Below are positions 53,630 through 62,543 of a stretch of 64,000 nt of DNA, in pieces. The stretch is taken from assembly GCF_003865075.1 (NCBI RefSeq), contig NZ_BHWB01000007.1, forward strand, positions 215,351 through 279,350, read 5' to 3'. The notes beneath the pieces were generated by a model. It worked only from the letters and a program-made list of their open reading frames with translations, was not told the origin of the DNA and did no database searches. A program made the translations under genes and the position numbers. This stretch comes from Bacteroides faecalis (lineage in GTDB: Bacteria > Bacteroidota > Bacteroidia > Bacteroidales > Bacteroidaceae). Numbering within the stretch: position 1 is the first letter of the stretch; every line of letters begins with the position of its first letter.

Positions 53630-55000
53630 CTATAACACTTCTTCTCCCTTTAGCGTTGCTGAACTCGCTTCCATAATACGCACATTCACAAAATCACCGA
53701 CTCGATGTGTTCCTCTGTCAAACACAACCACCCGGTTCTGCTCTGTACGACCAAAAAGCTGATCTCTCGAACGCTTGGATACCCCCTCTACCAATACCTC
53801 ATAGGTCTTGCCGACACACCGCTGGTTAGCCTCTGCCGACAGACGATTTTGCAAAGCAATGATTTCGTTCAAACGACGAACTTTCACATCTTCCGGCACA
53901 TTATCCTCAAGATGTTTGGAAGCATACGTACCCGGACGTTCGGAATATTTAAACATAAAAGCAGCATCGTATCCACATTCTTCCATCAGGGAAAGAGACA
54001 ATTGATGATCTTCTTCTGTTTCTGAATGAAAACCGGAGAAAATATCAGTCGTCAATCCACATTCGGGAATGATACGTTTGATAGCAGCTACCCGTTCCAA
54101 ATACCATTCACGAGTATATTTACGGTTCATCAGTTTTAAGATACGAGAACTTCCGCTCTGTACCGGCAAATGGATATGTTTGCAAACATTTGGCATTTGA
54201 GCGATAACTTCCAACGTTTCATCACTCATATCTTTCGGATGAGAAGTTGTGAAACGAACACGTATTCCCGGTGCGGTTTCGGCTACGGTACGGAGCAACA
54301 TCGGGAATGTTACCACTTCCCCTGAAGGTTTCTCAAAACAGTAGGAGTTTACGTTTTGTCCCAGCAAAGTAACTTCTTTATAACCTTTCGATACCAGATC
54401 GGCTACTTCATTCAAGATACTTTCCACATCACGACTACGTTCCCGCCCGCGCGTATAAGGCACAATACAATACGTACAGAAATTATTGCACCCGCGCATG
54501 ATAGAAACAAATCCCGAAATATGATTTCCACAAATCCGGGAAGGAATCACATCGCGGTAAGTTTCGGTAGTCGAAAGTTCCACATTAATTGCTTTCTCGC
54601 CGGCTTCTACAGCTGCAATCAAATCAGGAAGTGTCAGATAAGCGTCCGGACCTACTACCAGGTCTACATGATGATTCGTTATCAAATCATCCTTTACACG
54701 TTCTGCCATACAACCTAATACTCCCACAATCAGGTGTTTCTTCTTTTTCTTCAGTGAGTGGAAAAACTCTAAGCGGTTAAGAATCTTCTGCTCCGCATTG
54801 TCACGGATAGAGCAAGTGTTCATAAACACTGCATCAGCTTCCTCAAGCGTATCGGCCACCGAATAACCCGCCATTTTCATTACGGAGGCTATCACTTCAC
54901 TGTCGGCTACATTCATCTGGCAGCCATAAGTTTCGATGAACAACTTCTTGTTGTCATCAGCAGTTGCGGATTTAAAGTCCGCTTCCGTCAGTTCATTCAT
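53630..55000 (-). CDS. miaB: tRNA-2-methylthio-N6-dimethylallyladenosine synthase
   Basis: 456 residues. The MTTase domain has ETYGCQMNVADSEVIASVMK and MNTCSIRDNAEQKILNRL with the auxiliary cluster cysteines (Cys in YGCQ, NTCS, LGCMAERV), the radical SAM motif is IMRGCNNFCTYCIVPYTRGR (CxxxCxxC), and the TRAM domain (near 390-450) ends the protein. MiaB methylthiolates i6A37 of tRNAs. 136 bases separate it from the methyltransferase gene downstream. Confidence 0.96.
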   Translation of the reverse strand: MNELTEADFKSATADDNKKLFIETYGCQMNVADSEVIASVMKMAGYSVADTLEEADAVFMNTCSIRDNAEQKILNRLEFFHSLKKKKKHLIVGVLGCMAERVKDDLITNHHVDLVVGPDAYLTLPDLIAAVEAGEKAINVELSTTETYRDVIPSRICGNHISGFVSIMRGCNNFCTYCIVPYTRGRERSRDVESILNEVADLVSKGYKEVTLLGQNVNSYCFEKPSGEVVTFPMLLRTVAETAPGIRVRFTTSHPKDMSDETLEVIAQMPNVCKHIHLPVQSGSSRILKLMNRKYTREWYLERVAAIKRIIPECGLTTDIFSGFHSETEEDHQLSLSLMEECGYDAAFMFKYSERPGTYASKHLEDNVPEDVKVRRLNEIIALQNRLSAEANQRCVGKTYEVLVEGVSKRSRDQLFGRTEQNRVVVFDRGTHRVGDFVNVRIMEASSATLKGEEVL

Positions 55001-55278
55001 ACGTTATTCTTGTTAAATTCGTCTGCAAAGATACGGCTTCGCTTTCAATTCATCGTAAAAATGAACTGAAATTCAAGGTAGACAGGTTAAAATTCATCGA
55101 AAAGCGGAGCAAGAAAACACAATTTGTTTTTCTTAGAAAGAGAGGATCACTCATATTTTTTCATTTATTTTGTAACAAACCCTTTCCTTATCTCGTCTCC
55201 CTATTGAAAGTCCCTCAAAAAGCGCGCAAACGAAGGGCTATCGAAAAAATGAAATATTAACATAAAATACTGAGTACA

Positions 55279-55731
55279 ATGAAAAAAATACTTGTGATAG
55301 CTATAATCGCTCTTATTGCCCAATTGAGTTACGGACAACAGAAGGTGGACCAGTTATTCAATAACTTCCGGACAGAGAGTGACATTACTTCTGTCAATAT
55401 GGATACCATAGCAACGAAGCTTGCTTTATTCAAAAAGTCAATGGGAGTGGAAGGCATAGAAATTCTAAGATTCAATGACTGTGAACAGAATGTGAAGGAA
55501 CGTCTGGACACCGCAATCAAGAACCTGAAAGATCCGGCATACGAAACAATGATCAAGTCCAACAAGAATAACAGTCATACAAGAATCTTAGTCAAAATAG
55601 AGGAGAACAAGATTCGGGAACTAGTGATTCTCACAACCGGAGATGATTATGCACTCATTCGCCTCAAAGGAAATATGGATCCTCGACATATGGGAAAGTT
55701 TATCAATGACCATAAAGACAATGGACGTTGA
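55279..55731 (+). CDS. DUF4252 exported protein (first copy)
   Basis: 150 residues. A signal peptide (KKILVIAIIALIAQLSYGQQ) precedes a small globular domain with YDxL-type strands: KVDQLFNNFRTESDITSVNM, and NNSHTRILVKIEENKIREL followed by TTGDDYALIRLKGNMDP. This matches DUF4252, an uncharacterised secreted/periplasmic domain. Its stop overlaps the ECF sigma gene by 11 bases. A second, diverged copy ends the operon. Confidence 0.85.
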   Translation: MKKILVIAIIALIAQLSYGQQKVDQLFNNFRTESDITSVNMDTIATKLALFKKSMGVEGIEILRFNDCEQNVKERLDTAIKNLKDPAYETMIKSNKNNSHTRILVKIEENKIRELVILTTGDDYALIRLKGNMDPRHMGKFINDHKDNGR

Positions 55732-56233
55732 GATATTCAAAAAACGGTTTCTCCCGTTTCACCCTAAACTCTATCGGATTGCTTACGCTTTAGTAGAGAA
55801 CCAGGCAGATGCAGAAGATATCCTTCAAGAAGCATACTGCAAGTTGTGGAACAAACGGGAGGAACTGGAAGGTATCTTGAACCCGGAAGCATTTTCGGTA
55901 ACACTGGTCAAGAATCTCTGCCTGGATTTTCTTCGCTCACCAAGAGCACGACACGATGAAGGGGAGGAATCATTAGAAAGGATTGTGATTGCAACCGATT
56001 CGTCACCGGAGAAAGAGCAAGAGGAAAAAGATGATATCCGGTATGTGCAAAAGTTAATCGAACTGCTGCCTAATAATCAGCGACAAGTACTTCGTCTATA
56101 CAGCATGGAAGACTATTCCTACGAGGAAATTGAGCAACTAACAGGACTAAGTACCGCGAACATACGAACCTTGCTCTTTCGGGCAAGGAAATTTATTCGA
56201 GAGAAATTTGATAAATCAAACAGTTATGGATGA
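55721..56233 (+). CDS. ECF-type sigma factor of the DUF4252 operon
   Basis: 170 residues from ATG 55721 (MDVEIFKKRFLPFHPKLY); ATG 55706 is five codons earlier and also possible. Region 2 is ALVENQADAEDILQEAYCKL (near 22-41); region 4 is LLPNNQRQVLRLYSMEDYSY and EEIEQLTGLSTANIRTLLFR (near 120-160). It is flanked by two exported DUF4252 genes and followed by a membrane protein with one helix, the usual layout for an ECF sigma with its regulator. Start overlaps the previous stop; end overlaps the next start. Confidence 0.9.
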   Translation: MDVEIFKKRFLPFHPKLYRIAYALVENQADAEDILQEAYCKLWNKREELEGILNPEAFSVTLVKNLCLDFLRSPRARHDEGEESLERIVIATDSSPEKEQEEKDDIRYVQKLIELLPNNQRQVLRLYSMEDYSYEEIEQLTGLSTANIRTLLFRARKFIREKFDKSNSYG

Positions 56234-56648
56234 GAAGAAAATAGAAGAATTAATAAACAAAGCATTACGGGAGAAATCATCTCTACCGGATGGGCTATCG
56301 GAAAGGCTGGAACAGAAGATTGATCTTCTGGCGAAGGAAGAAATGCAAGTCGGCAAGGCAAGTAATGCCGGTAAGCGATTCTCACCTAAACGACGATTAT
56401 GCTATTGGGCAGGAGGAATAGCTGCCACCCTACTCGGTGCCGTACTATTTGTCTTTTCTGAAACAAATAGTACTGAAACATCTCTGACCGATACATATAC
56501 TGACCCGCAAGAAGCAGCAATCGTTGCTCAAAATGCATTGGCTATGATGTCGGCAAACTTGAACAAGGGACTTACCAAAGTCAATAAAACCAGTGAAGAA
56601 ATTTATAAGGTGAATAAAATATTAAATAAACAATTAAACAATGAATAA
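56226..56648 (+). CDS. single-helix membrane protein, possible anti-sigma factor
   Basis: 140 residues. The N-terminal 60 residues are charged (MDEKKIEELINKALREKSSL), then one membrane helix (CYWAGGIAATLLGAVLFVFS, near 59-78) and a periplasmic tail with Thr/Asp and Asn/Lys-rich stretches. Placement after an ECF sigma with overlapping starts (ATGGATGA) suggests an anti-sigma role, but it lacks a zinc-binding ZAS motif, so this is inference. Confidence 0.7.
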   Translation: MDEKKIEELINKALREKSSLPDGLSERLEQKIDLLAKEEMQVGKASNAGKRFSPKRRLCYWAGGIAATLLGAVLFVFSETNSTETSLTDTYTDPQEAAIVAQNALAMMSANLNKGLTKVNKTSEEIYKVNKILNKQLNNE

Positions 56649-57117
56649 TATGACCAAGAGATATTTATATACCCTAGTATTGCTGTTTTGCGCAAATCTT
56701 TGTTTTGCCCAACATACGTTGTTCGACAAATATGCCGACAAAGATAATGTGACCTCTATCTTCATCACGAAAAAAATGTTCCAGATGATGCCTTCTGTTA
56801 GTACTCCGGGATTGAACTTAGAGAATATGAAAGGCAAAATAGAATCCCTCCATATCCTCACCTCTGAAGACAAAAGGATAAAGGAAAGTATGAAGAAAGA
56901 TTTTACTGCCCTGATGAAGAAGGATTATGAAGAACTGATGCGGATAAAAGACGAAAATGCAAAAGTAAATTTCTATATCAAACAGAAAGGGAATCTTATC
57001 AGCGAAATGGTTATGATAGCAGATTCGACAGAGGATGATTTTACGGTCATGCGCCTATTGGGCAGTTTCACACTTAAAGAGATGCAGGAAATTACGAAGA
57101 CAATCCCCAAAAAGTAG
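56641..57117 (+). CDS. DUF4252 exported protein (second copy)
   Basis: 158 residues with a signal peptide (KRYLYTLVLLFCANLCFAQ). The DUF4252 features are YADKDNVTSIFITKKMFQMM and the Asp-rich C-terminal segment MIADSTEDDFTVMRLLGSF. It overlaps the previous gene by eight bases (ATGAATAA). The repeated DUF4252 around a sigma/membrane-protein pair suggests a signalling or envelope-stress operon. Confidence 0.85.
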   Translation: MNNMTKRYLYTLVLLFCANLCFAQHTLFDKYADKDNVTSIFITKKMFQMMPSVSTPGLNLENMKGKIESLHILTSEDKRIKESMKKDFTALMKKDYEELMRIKDENAKVNFYIKQKGNLISEMVMIADSTEDDFTVMRLLGSFTLKEMQEITKTIPKK

Positions 57118-57351
57118 AGATTTTAGAAGCTAATTGTACGAATCAGTAAAATCCAATATCTAAAATGATGATTATACCTTTAAGGATATAGTATATAAGT
57201 ATCGTACAAAGAATTATTAGTCTCTTCTACTTTATTTGCCCCCAATAAGGCAAAAAATTGTATATTAAGGGATAGAATTGTAATTAATGTTAATAGAATA
57301 AACATTTCCCAGCTTATTTCTTGGTAATTTTAATTTTATTTTTCACTTTTG

Positions 57352-57432
57352 TGCAATGAAAGAAACATTAGATTTTTTCATAGTTAAGGTTTAGGTTAAA
57401 AAAATTAAGGGGAGCTGTGAAGCTGCCCTTTT
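57352..57432 (+). ncRNA. candidate tiny transcript
   Basis: TTG (57321-57323), 20 bases, then CACTTTTG (57344-57351) resembles a promoter with one mismatch to TAnnTTTG. The product would be about 75 bases, containing ATG at 57356 (MKETLDFFIVKV) almost at the start point, and ending at an intrinsic terminator. It could be a small RNA rather than a coding gene. Confidence 0.25.
57407..57432 (+). terminator. intrinsic terminator
   Basis: AAGGGGAGCT and AGCTGCCCTT form a stem with one mismatch around a GTGA loop, followed by a T-run. Confidence 0.7.
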
Positions 57433-57470
57433 TTCATACCAAAAAGTTAGCCTGAATCAGATATTATATT

Positions 57471-57478
57471 TACCTTTG
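57471..57478 (+). promoter_or_regulatory. putative promoter (-7 box) of the following gene
   Basis: TACCTTTG matches TAnnTTTG, 28 bases before the ATG at 57507, with a weak TTAG element 21 bases upstream. Confidence 0.5.
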
Positions 57479-57506
57479 GCGGACAACTATTTAGAAATGC
57501 AACATT

Positions 57507-57956
57507 ATGGAAGATATTTTTAAGTTTCTCTTGCTAGCAGGTGTTATTATTGTAGGAATAGTCAAATCGTTGAAAAAAACAGTTGATAATACAGAAAATA
57601 AACGTTCTGTCCCTCCTACACAACCGACTGCCGAAACAGTTCCGGATGCTGTTCCCTTGCCTGAGGCGTGGGGCAACATATTCACACCGAAAGATATCTT
57701 CCAACCGGCAACAACTCCGAAGGAATCTACTTCTCCTTCACAAAAACCAAAGAACCAGAAAAAGCATATCGCACAGTTTGGCTCCGAAAATAACGTTGCA
57801 CAACAGAATACCGAATCTCAATCGAGTCACCCGCATATTTCTTCATCTACCGTTTCTCAGGAACTCTCAGAAAGCGAAGAGGACTTTACTATCCACTCCG
57901 TAGAAGAAGCACGTCGTGCTATCATCTGGGGAGAAATCATGCAACGTAAGTATTAA
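57507..57956 (+). CDS. short anchored protein of unknown function
   Basis: 149 residues. The N-terminus is one membrane helix (MEDIFKFLLLAGVIIVGIVK). The rest is low-complexity, rich in Pro, Ser, Thr, Gln and Asn (about 25-120), ending with a charged region (EARRAIIWGEIMQRKY). It is probably anchored, with a disordered domain. No family is recognised. Confidence 0.65.
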   Translation: MEDIFKFLLLAGVIIVGIVKSLKKTVDNTENKRSVPPTQPTAETVPDAVPLPEAWGNIFTPKDIFQPATTPKESTSPSQKPKNQKKHIAQFGSENNVAQQNTESQSSHPHISSSTVSQELSESEEDFTIHSVEEARRAIIWGEIMQRKY

Positions 57957-58013
57957 TGAGAAAGTAAGAACCCATAAAAGAAAATTGTAATCTAACACGA
58001 ATTTATACTATTT

Positions 58014-59513
58014 ATGTCATTCAATCGTATTTCAGCAGCAGAAGCTGCGAGCCTGATCAAACATGGCTACAACATCGGTTTGAGCGGATTTACTCCCGCA
58101 GGAACCGCTAAGGCTGTTACAGCCGAACTTGCAAAAATTGCGGAAGCAGAACATGCAAAAGGAAATCCTTTTCAAGTAGGTATCTTCACAGGAGCCTCTA
58201 CTGGAGAATCATGTGACGGAGTGATGGCACGCGCCAAAGCAATTCGTTACCGGGCTCCTTACACGACGAATTCCGACTTCCGCAAAGCTGTAAACAACGG
58301 AGAGATTGCTTACAACGATATCCATTTATCGCAAATGGCACAAGAGGTTCGCTATGGTTTCATGGGTAAAGTAAACGTTGCCATCATCGAAGCTTGCGAG
58401 CTGACTCCAGATGGTAAGATTTACCTGACCGCTGCCGGTGGGATTGCTCCTACTATTTGTCGTTTGGCAGACCAGATTATCGTTGAGTTGAACAACGCAC
58501 ATAGCAAAACAGGTATGGGGTTGCACGACGTATACGAACCGTTGGACCCGCCTTACCGTCGCGAAATTCCTATCTACAAGCCAAGTGACCGTATCGGATT
58601 ACCTTATATTCAGGTAGACCCGAAAAAGATTATCGGTGTGGTAGAAACAAATAAGCCGGACGAAGCACGTTCTTTTGCGGATGCTGATCCTTTGACTGAT
58701 AAGATTGGTGAGAATGTTGCCGACTTCCTTGCTGCTGACATGAAGCGTGGCATTATACCATCTACTTTTCTGCCTTTGCAATCAGGAGTAGGAAATATCG
58801 CTAATGCTGTACTTGGTGCATTGGGACGTGACAAAACAATTCCTCCGTTCGAAATGTACACTGAAGTGATCCAGAACTCTGTAATCGGTTTGATTCGCGA
58901 AGGACGTATCAAGTTTGGTAGTGCTTGTTCTTTAACTGTTACCAATGACTGCCTGGAAGGTGTTTACAATGATATGGATTTCTTCCGCGACAAATTGGTT
59001 CTCCGTCCTTCGGAAATTTCCAATAGTCCAGAAGTGGTTCGCCGTCTCGGTATTGTTTCTATCAATACTGCTATTGAAGTAGACCTTTACGGTAATGTAA
59101 ACTCTACTCATATCGGAGGAACAAAGATGATGAACGGTATTGGTGGTTCGGGAGACTTTACGCGTAATGCTTATATTTCCATCTTCACCTGTCCGTCAGT
59201 TGCGAAGGAAGGAAAGATTAGTGCAATTGTTCCGATGGTTTCTCACTTGGATCATAGCGAGCACTCTGTAAATATCGTTATCACCGAACAAGGTGTTGCC
59301 GACCTGCGCGGAAAGAGCCCGAAAGAACGTGCACAAGCTATCATCGAAAACTGTGCTCATCCTGACTACAAACAATTGCTTTGGGATTACCTCAAACTGG
59401 CAGGAAGCAAAGCGCAGACTCCACACGCTATTCAAGCAGCATTGGGTATGCATGCCGAACTTGCTAAGAGTGGTGATATGAAAAATACAGATTGGGCAGC
59501 TTATAGCAAATAA
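58014..59513 (+). CDS. acetyl-CoA hydrolase/transferase family CoA transferase (succinate CoA-transferase type)
   Basis: 499 residues, the normal length. It has the two-domain CoA-transferase fold with GLSGFTPAGTAKAVTAEL near the N-terminus, the catalytic Glu region INTAIEVDLYGNVNSTHIGG and the oxyanion loop MMNGIGGSGDFTRNAYIS (near 375). The Cat1/succinate:acetate CoA-transferase group moves CoA between succinate and acetate or propionate, fitting the succinate/propionate fermentation of Bacteroides. The substrate pair is inference. The downstream RHS gene is convergent, 40 bases away. Confidence 0.92.
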   Translation: MSFNRISAAEAASLIKHGYNIGLSGFTPAGTAKAVTAELAKIAEAEHAKGNPFQVGIFTGASTGESCDGVMARAKAIRYRAPYTTNSDFRKAVNNGEIAYNDIHLSQMAQEVRYGFMGKVNVAIIEACELTPDGKIYLTAAGGIAPTICRLADQIIVELNNAHSKTGMGLHDVYEPLDPPYRREIPIYKPSDRIGLPYIQVDPKKIIGVVETNKPDEARSFADADPLTDKIGENVADFLAADMKRGIIPSTFLPLQSGVGNIANAVLGALGRDKTIPPFEMYTEVIQNSVIGLIREGRIKFGSACSLTVTNDCLEGVYNDMDFFRDKLVLRPSEISNSPEVVRRLGIVSINTAIEVDLYGNVNSTHIGGTKMMNGIGGSGDFTRNAYISIFTCPSVAKEGKISAIVPMVSHLDHSEHSVNIVITEQGVADLRGKSPKERAQAIIENCAHPDYKQLLWDYLKLAGSKAQTPHAIQAALGMHAELAKSGDMKNTDWAAYSK

Positions 59514-59553
59514 CTATAAAGTATAATCAACATACAGGATTACCGGAAGGTGA

Positions 59554-62352
59554 CTAGGAGCGAAGAAACTGCCTCTTAGCACCTTCTTTTTTATACCCAA
59601 ATAGATTAAATACAAAAACGTAAATATATATAGACAAATAATTGTACTTTTCACATTTGGGATCCATCACATGCCACCTCCCTATCACCGCATCATAATG
59701 TCTCGCCCCATAATCATACCAGCTCAATCCATTCCTCGTATCCAACTCCTTACCATTATACTTAAAAGGCTGAACACTATTGGTTGATGTAAAAGTACCA
59801 CCAAAAGGATAATACGCATTCGTCTCCTCAACATTGCCATCCTTATCTGCTACAACTCTTACATTACCCTGATGATCCTTCAAATAGAAATGAACCTTCC
59901 TATCCGGGAAACTGACATAACCCGCATCATTGAGCAACATCTTCAACACCCCGTTCTCATAGATCGCATTACCACAATAATCCGTTGTTAAGGTAGTAGC
60001 CCCCGTCTTATGTACCGTACGAAGCTTCGTTCCGTCAGCTGCATACTCATACTGCACGCTGTTACCATCCGCAAAGATTACCTGATCAGGCAAATTTAAA
60101 AAATTATACCCAATACTACTAATATTCTTGTTTAAATCTTTGGTCAGATTACCATTTTTATCATAAGCATACTCCACCGTTTGATTGGAATTGTCTTTGA
60201 ATTCAGTTCCATTACCATAAACCGAACTTGTGGCAACGTCCTTTACCGCCTGCAACTGGTTACCGTTATACGTCAAAGTCAGATTATCAATCAGCCCGTA
60301 GCTACTTGCAGCCGTCTGCCCGTAACGTTTCAGGCCTAAGATATTTCCCATCTTGTCATAAGCGGTAATCTGCTCATTGAATCGATTCGTATTAGAGGCA
60401 AGCGTAGCGCCTTCCCCGTAGAGGGCATCCTTCAATCTGGAAAGCTCGTCATACGTGAAACGATACCCCCTTTGGATCGTTTCCGTTCCTGCCTTCCACA
60501 ACATACTGCTGATGTTGCCATTATAGCAAGGGGTATTCCCCGTTATTGCCTCCTGATAATTCAGCGTTTGACTGAACAGCGTCCCTGTAATACTCTTCGT
60601 CCAAGAACGAATGTTATAAGCATACTCCGTTTTCAGCCTAGCATTCCCGTTTCGCCCGTCCGACTTCAAACGTCCCACTTCATCGTAGGTGTTATCCACC
60701 AGAGTCACTGCCGCGGCATTATCCAACTGATAGGTGGTCTTTAACAGACGTTCCGCCGGGTCATAGGTATGGGTATATACTTCTGTCCGGGTGTCCGACC
60801 CGACAGTATGTACTTTCCTGACTTGCGTAGGATTTCCCGGGAAGTCGTAGGCAGTAAATATCTTATCCTCTCCTCCCAGAGAATTGTTTCCCCGCTGCTG
60901 GATCATACGTCCCCTCTCATCGTAATACATCACCGAGTACAGGTATCCTGATACCGTCCCATTGCCGGATATCTTAGCCGTCAGTGTGCCTGTAAGCAAG
61001 CCTTTGACTCCCACTGTCCTGAGTTGGTCATACCCTGCTACTTTTTCGTAAGCAGTGGAAGCGCCCGAAGGAATTCCATTCGATCCTATAAAGTTATACC
61101 GGTCATAATAATTTACGCTCAATATAACAGGGGTGGTCAAGGCGACTTTTGAGGGAAGCGTATATCCTTTCAGCTCATTAGTCTGATTCGTGCCTGTTAA
61201 CCGGGTAGCTTTCACCACTACGTTCTTTAACGGATCATTTGCATGATTCAGCGTATTCTTGCAGGTTCCCGTCAAGACGATCCTTCCAAAAACATCGGGT
61301 ATGCTGAAGGACCATTCCCCTTTGGAACGTTGCATTCCGTCCTGTACGAAGATAGGACGGTCGGCTGAATCATACACTGTATAGACGGGATCGCAACCGG
61401 GAAGTTTCTTGTAGATGCAACGGTTCCGTCCGTCATATTTGTAGAGGTAAGCATATTTTTGGATGGCTGCCGCAGTCTCGGTCCAGGAAGCGGGGGTAGT
61501 GGCCGAGGTCAGCAAGTCCGAAGCTGCCGGAGGTAATACCATCCGTAGATTCCCGTAGTTGTCATAAACGTAATAGGTATCGAGCATCACCTCCCCGTCC
61601 ATTACGCGTGAAAGGAGTACCCGGTCCGTAGCCCGGTCCTTGAATTCCAGGGTGATGTGTCCGTCCTCGTCAGTAGTCTGCGTACAGTCGAGAGTACCTG
61701 TCGCATAGTCCTGACGGTAGGTGAGGCTGTCCGCTGAAAGGGAATAGATACGCGCGCTCAATTTAGGATAGAAGGTCAGGTAATGCGCCAGTCCTTGTCG
61801 GTTCTGGTTGGTAAGGAAAGAGGTCTGCACCGGATGTTCCTCCCAGTCCTTTCCTGGACCGAACTGTTGTCTGATCCGGTTCAGAGAGGAGTTCTCGTGG
61901 ACGGGATAGCTCCAGGGGGCAGTGTCTTTGCCGTAGTAAGCGGCCGCCCGGGCTATGTCCCCCACCACGTAAGGTTCCATGTATTTGCCGCCGGAGGTAT
62001 TCGCGCCTACAGGCAGGTAACGGAAAGATTCCCGGTTAAGCCCGTCATAGCTTTGCAGGTTTACCAGGTCTTCTCCGTTAGGGGAGAGGCCATGCAGGAT
62101 GTTCAGGTTAGGATTACCGAAGCGGTCGTAGTATTGGATTTCACGCCGCATCTGGTTCTCACTCAGTCCGGCAAGTCCGGAAGTCTTTATCCGCGGAGTC
62201 ACAGTGATGATGTGAGGCTGTCCGGCACTGGTGTGCATGTACAGGGTGTCCCGGGATTGGGCGGAAGCACCGACGGGATATAGGGACAGGACCAGGAACG
62301 AAAGGAGGGTTCCCAATGTCCGCAGATTTCTGATAGTTCGTATCGCTTTCAT
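59554..62352 (-). CDS. DUF6443 / RHS-repeat protein with a short C-terminal tip
   Basis: 932 residues. A signal peptide (LGTLLSFLVLSLYPVGASAQ) is followed by the DUF6443 region (SGLAGLSENQMRREIQYYDR), YD-repeats (many YDxxGNL/YDELSRL units) and the RHS-associated core near residues 850-895 (YNGKELDTRNGLSWYDYGAR then HYDAVIGRWHVMDP). The sequence after the core is only about 35 residues and hydrophobic/basic, much shorter than a usual polymorphic toxin. GC content rises toward its N-terminal half relative to the rest of the window. No immunity gene sits downstream. Probably a polymorphic-toxin-type shell with a lost or truncated tip. Confidence 0.85.
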   Translation of the reverse strand: MKAIRTIRNLRTLGTLLSFLVLSLYPVGASAQSRDTLYMHTSAGQPHIITVTPRIKTSGLAGLSENQMRREIQYYDRFGNPNLNILHGLSPNGEDLVNLQSYDGLNRESFRYLPVGANTSGGKYMEPYVVGDIARAAAYYGKDTAPWSYPVHENSSLNRIRQQFGPGKDWEEHPVQTSFLTNQNRQGLAHYLTFYPKLSARIYSLSADSLTYRQDYATGTLDCTQTTDEDGHITLEFKDRATDRVLLSRVMDGEVMLDTYYVYDNYGNLRMVLPPAASDLLTSATTPASWTETAAAIQKYAYLYKYDGRNRCIYKKLPGCDPVYTVYDSADRPIFVQDGMQRSKGEWSFSIPDVFGRIVLTGTCKNTLNHANDPLKNVVVKATRLTGTNQTNELKGYTLPSKVALTTPVILSVNYYDRYNFIGSNGIPSGASTAYEKVAGYDQLRTVGVKGLLTGTLTAKISGNGTVSGYLYSVMYYDERGRMIQQRGNNSLGGEDKIFTAYDFPGNPTQVRKVHTVGSDTRTEVYTHTYDPAERLLKTTYQLDNAAAVTLVDNTYDEVGRLKSDGRNGNARLKTEYAYNIRSWTKSITGTLFSQTLNYQEAITGNTPCYNGNISSMLWKAGTETIQRGYRFTYDELSRLKDALYGEGATLASNTNRFNEQITAYDKMGNILGLKRYGQTAASSYGLIDNLTLTYNGNQLQAVKDVATSSVYGNGTEFKDNSNQTVEYAYDKNGNLTKDLNKNISSIGYNFLNLPDQVIFADGNSVQYEYAADGTKLRTVHKTGATTLTTDYCGNAIYENGVLKMLLNDAGYVSFPDRKVHFYLKDHQGNVRVVADKDGNVEETNAYYPFGGTFTSTNSVQPFKYNGKELDTRNGLSWYDYGARHYDAVIGRWHVMDPKCEKYNYLSIYIYVFVFNLFGYKKEGAKRQFLRS

Positions 62353-62353
62353 A

Positions 62354-62407
62354 ATTATTCGTTATTTATGCTATTGTTGAATTATTCGTTATTTATGCTA
62401 TTGTTGA
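62354..62407. repeat. exact 27-bp tandem duplication at the RHS start
   Basis: A 27-base unit (62354-62380) is repeated immediately (62381-62407), just upstream of the RHS start codon. On the minus strand it sits in an A-rich leader (CAAGAGTAA-type words). It may change ribosome-site spacing. Confidence 0.85.
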
Positions 62408-62543
62408 TTCTATTTTTGATTCTTGTTTTACTCTTGTATTACTCTTGTTCACAAGCTTACTTTATCAGCTATGCCGAAAAGCCGTAGTCGCATTTGGTGA
62501 ATCCGCCACAGGCATATACGGCCTTCAGCATACCTGATTCCCG

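Larger units (their letters stand above)
57118..57506. other. noncoding gap with a terminator and a promoter
   Basis: About 390 AT-rich bases. The first 200 hold nothing I can support. A tiny 12-codon frame (57356-57394) and an intrinsic terminator (57407-57432) suggest a very short transcript. The promoter of the following gene is at 57471-57478. Confidence 0.55.

Noticed and set aside
61783..62283. 166-codon plus-strand frame over the RHS gene
   Set aside because: It is antisense to the clear YD-repeat/DUF6443 frame.
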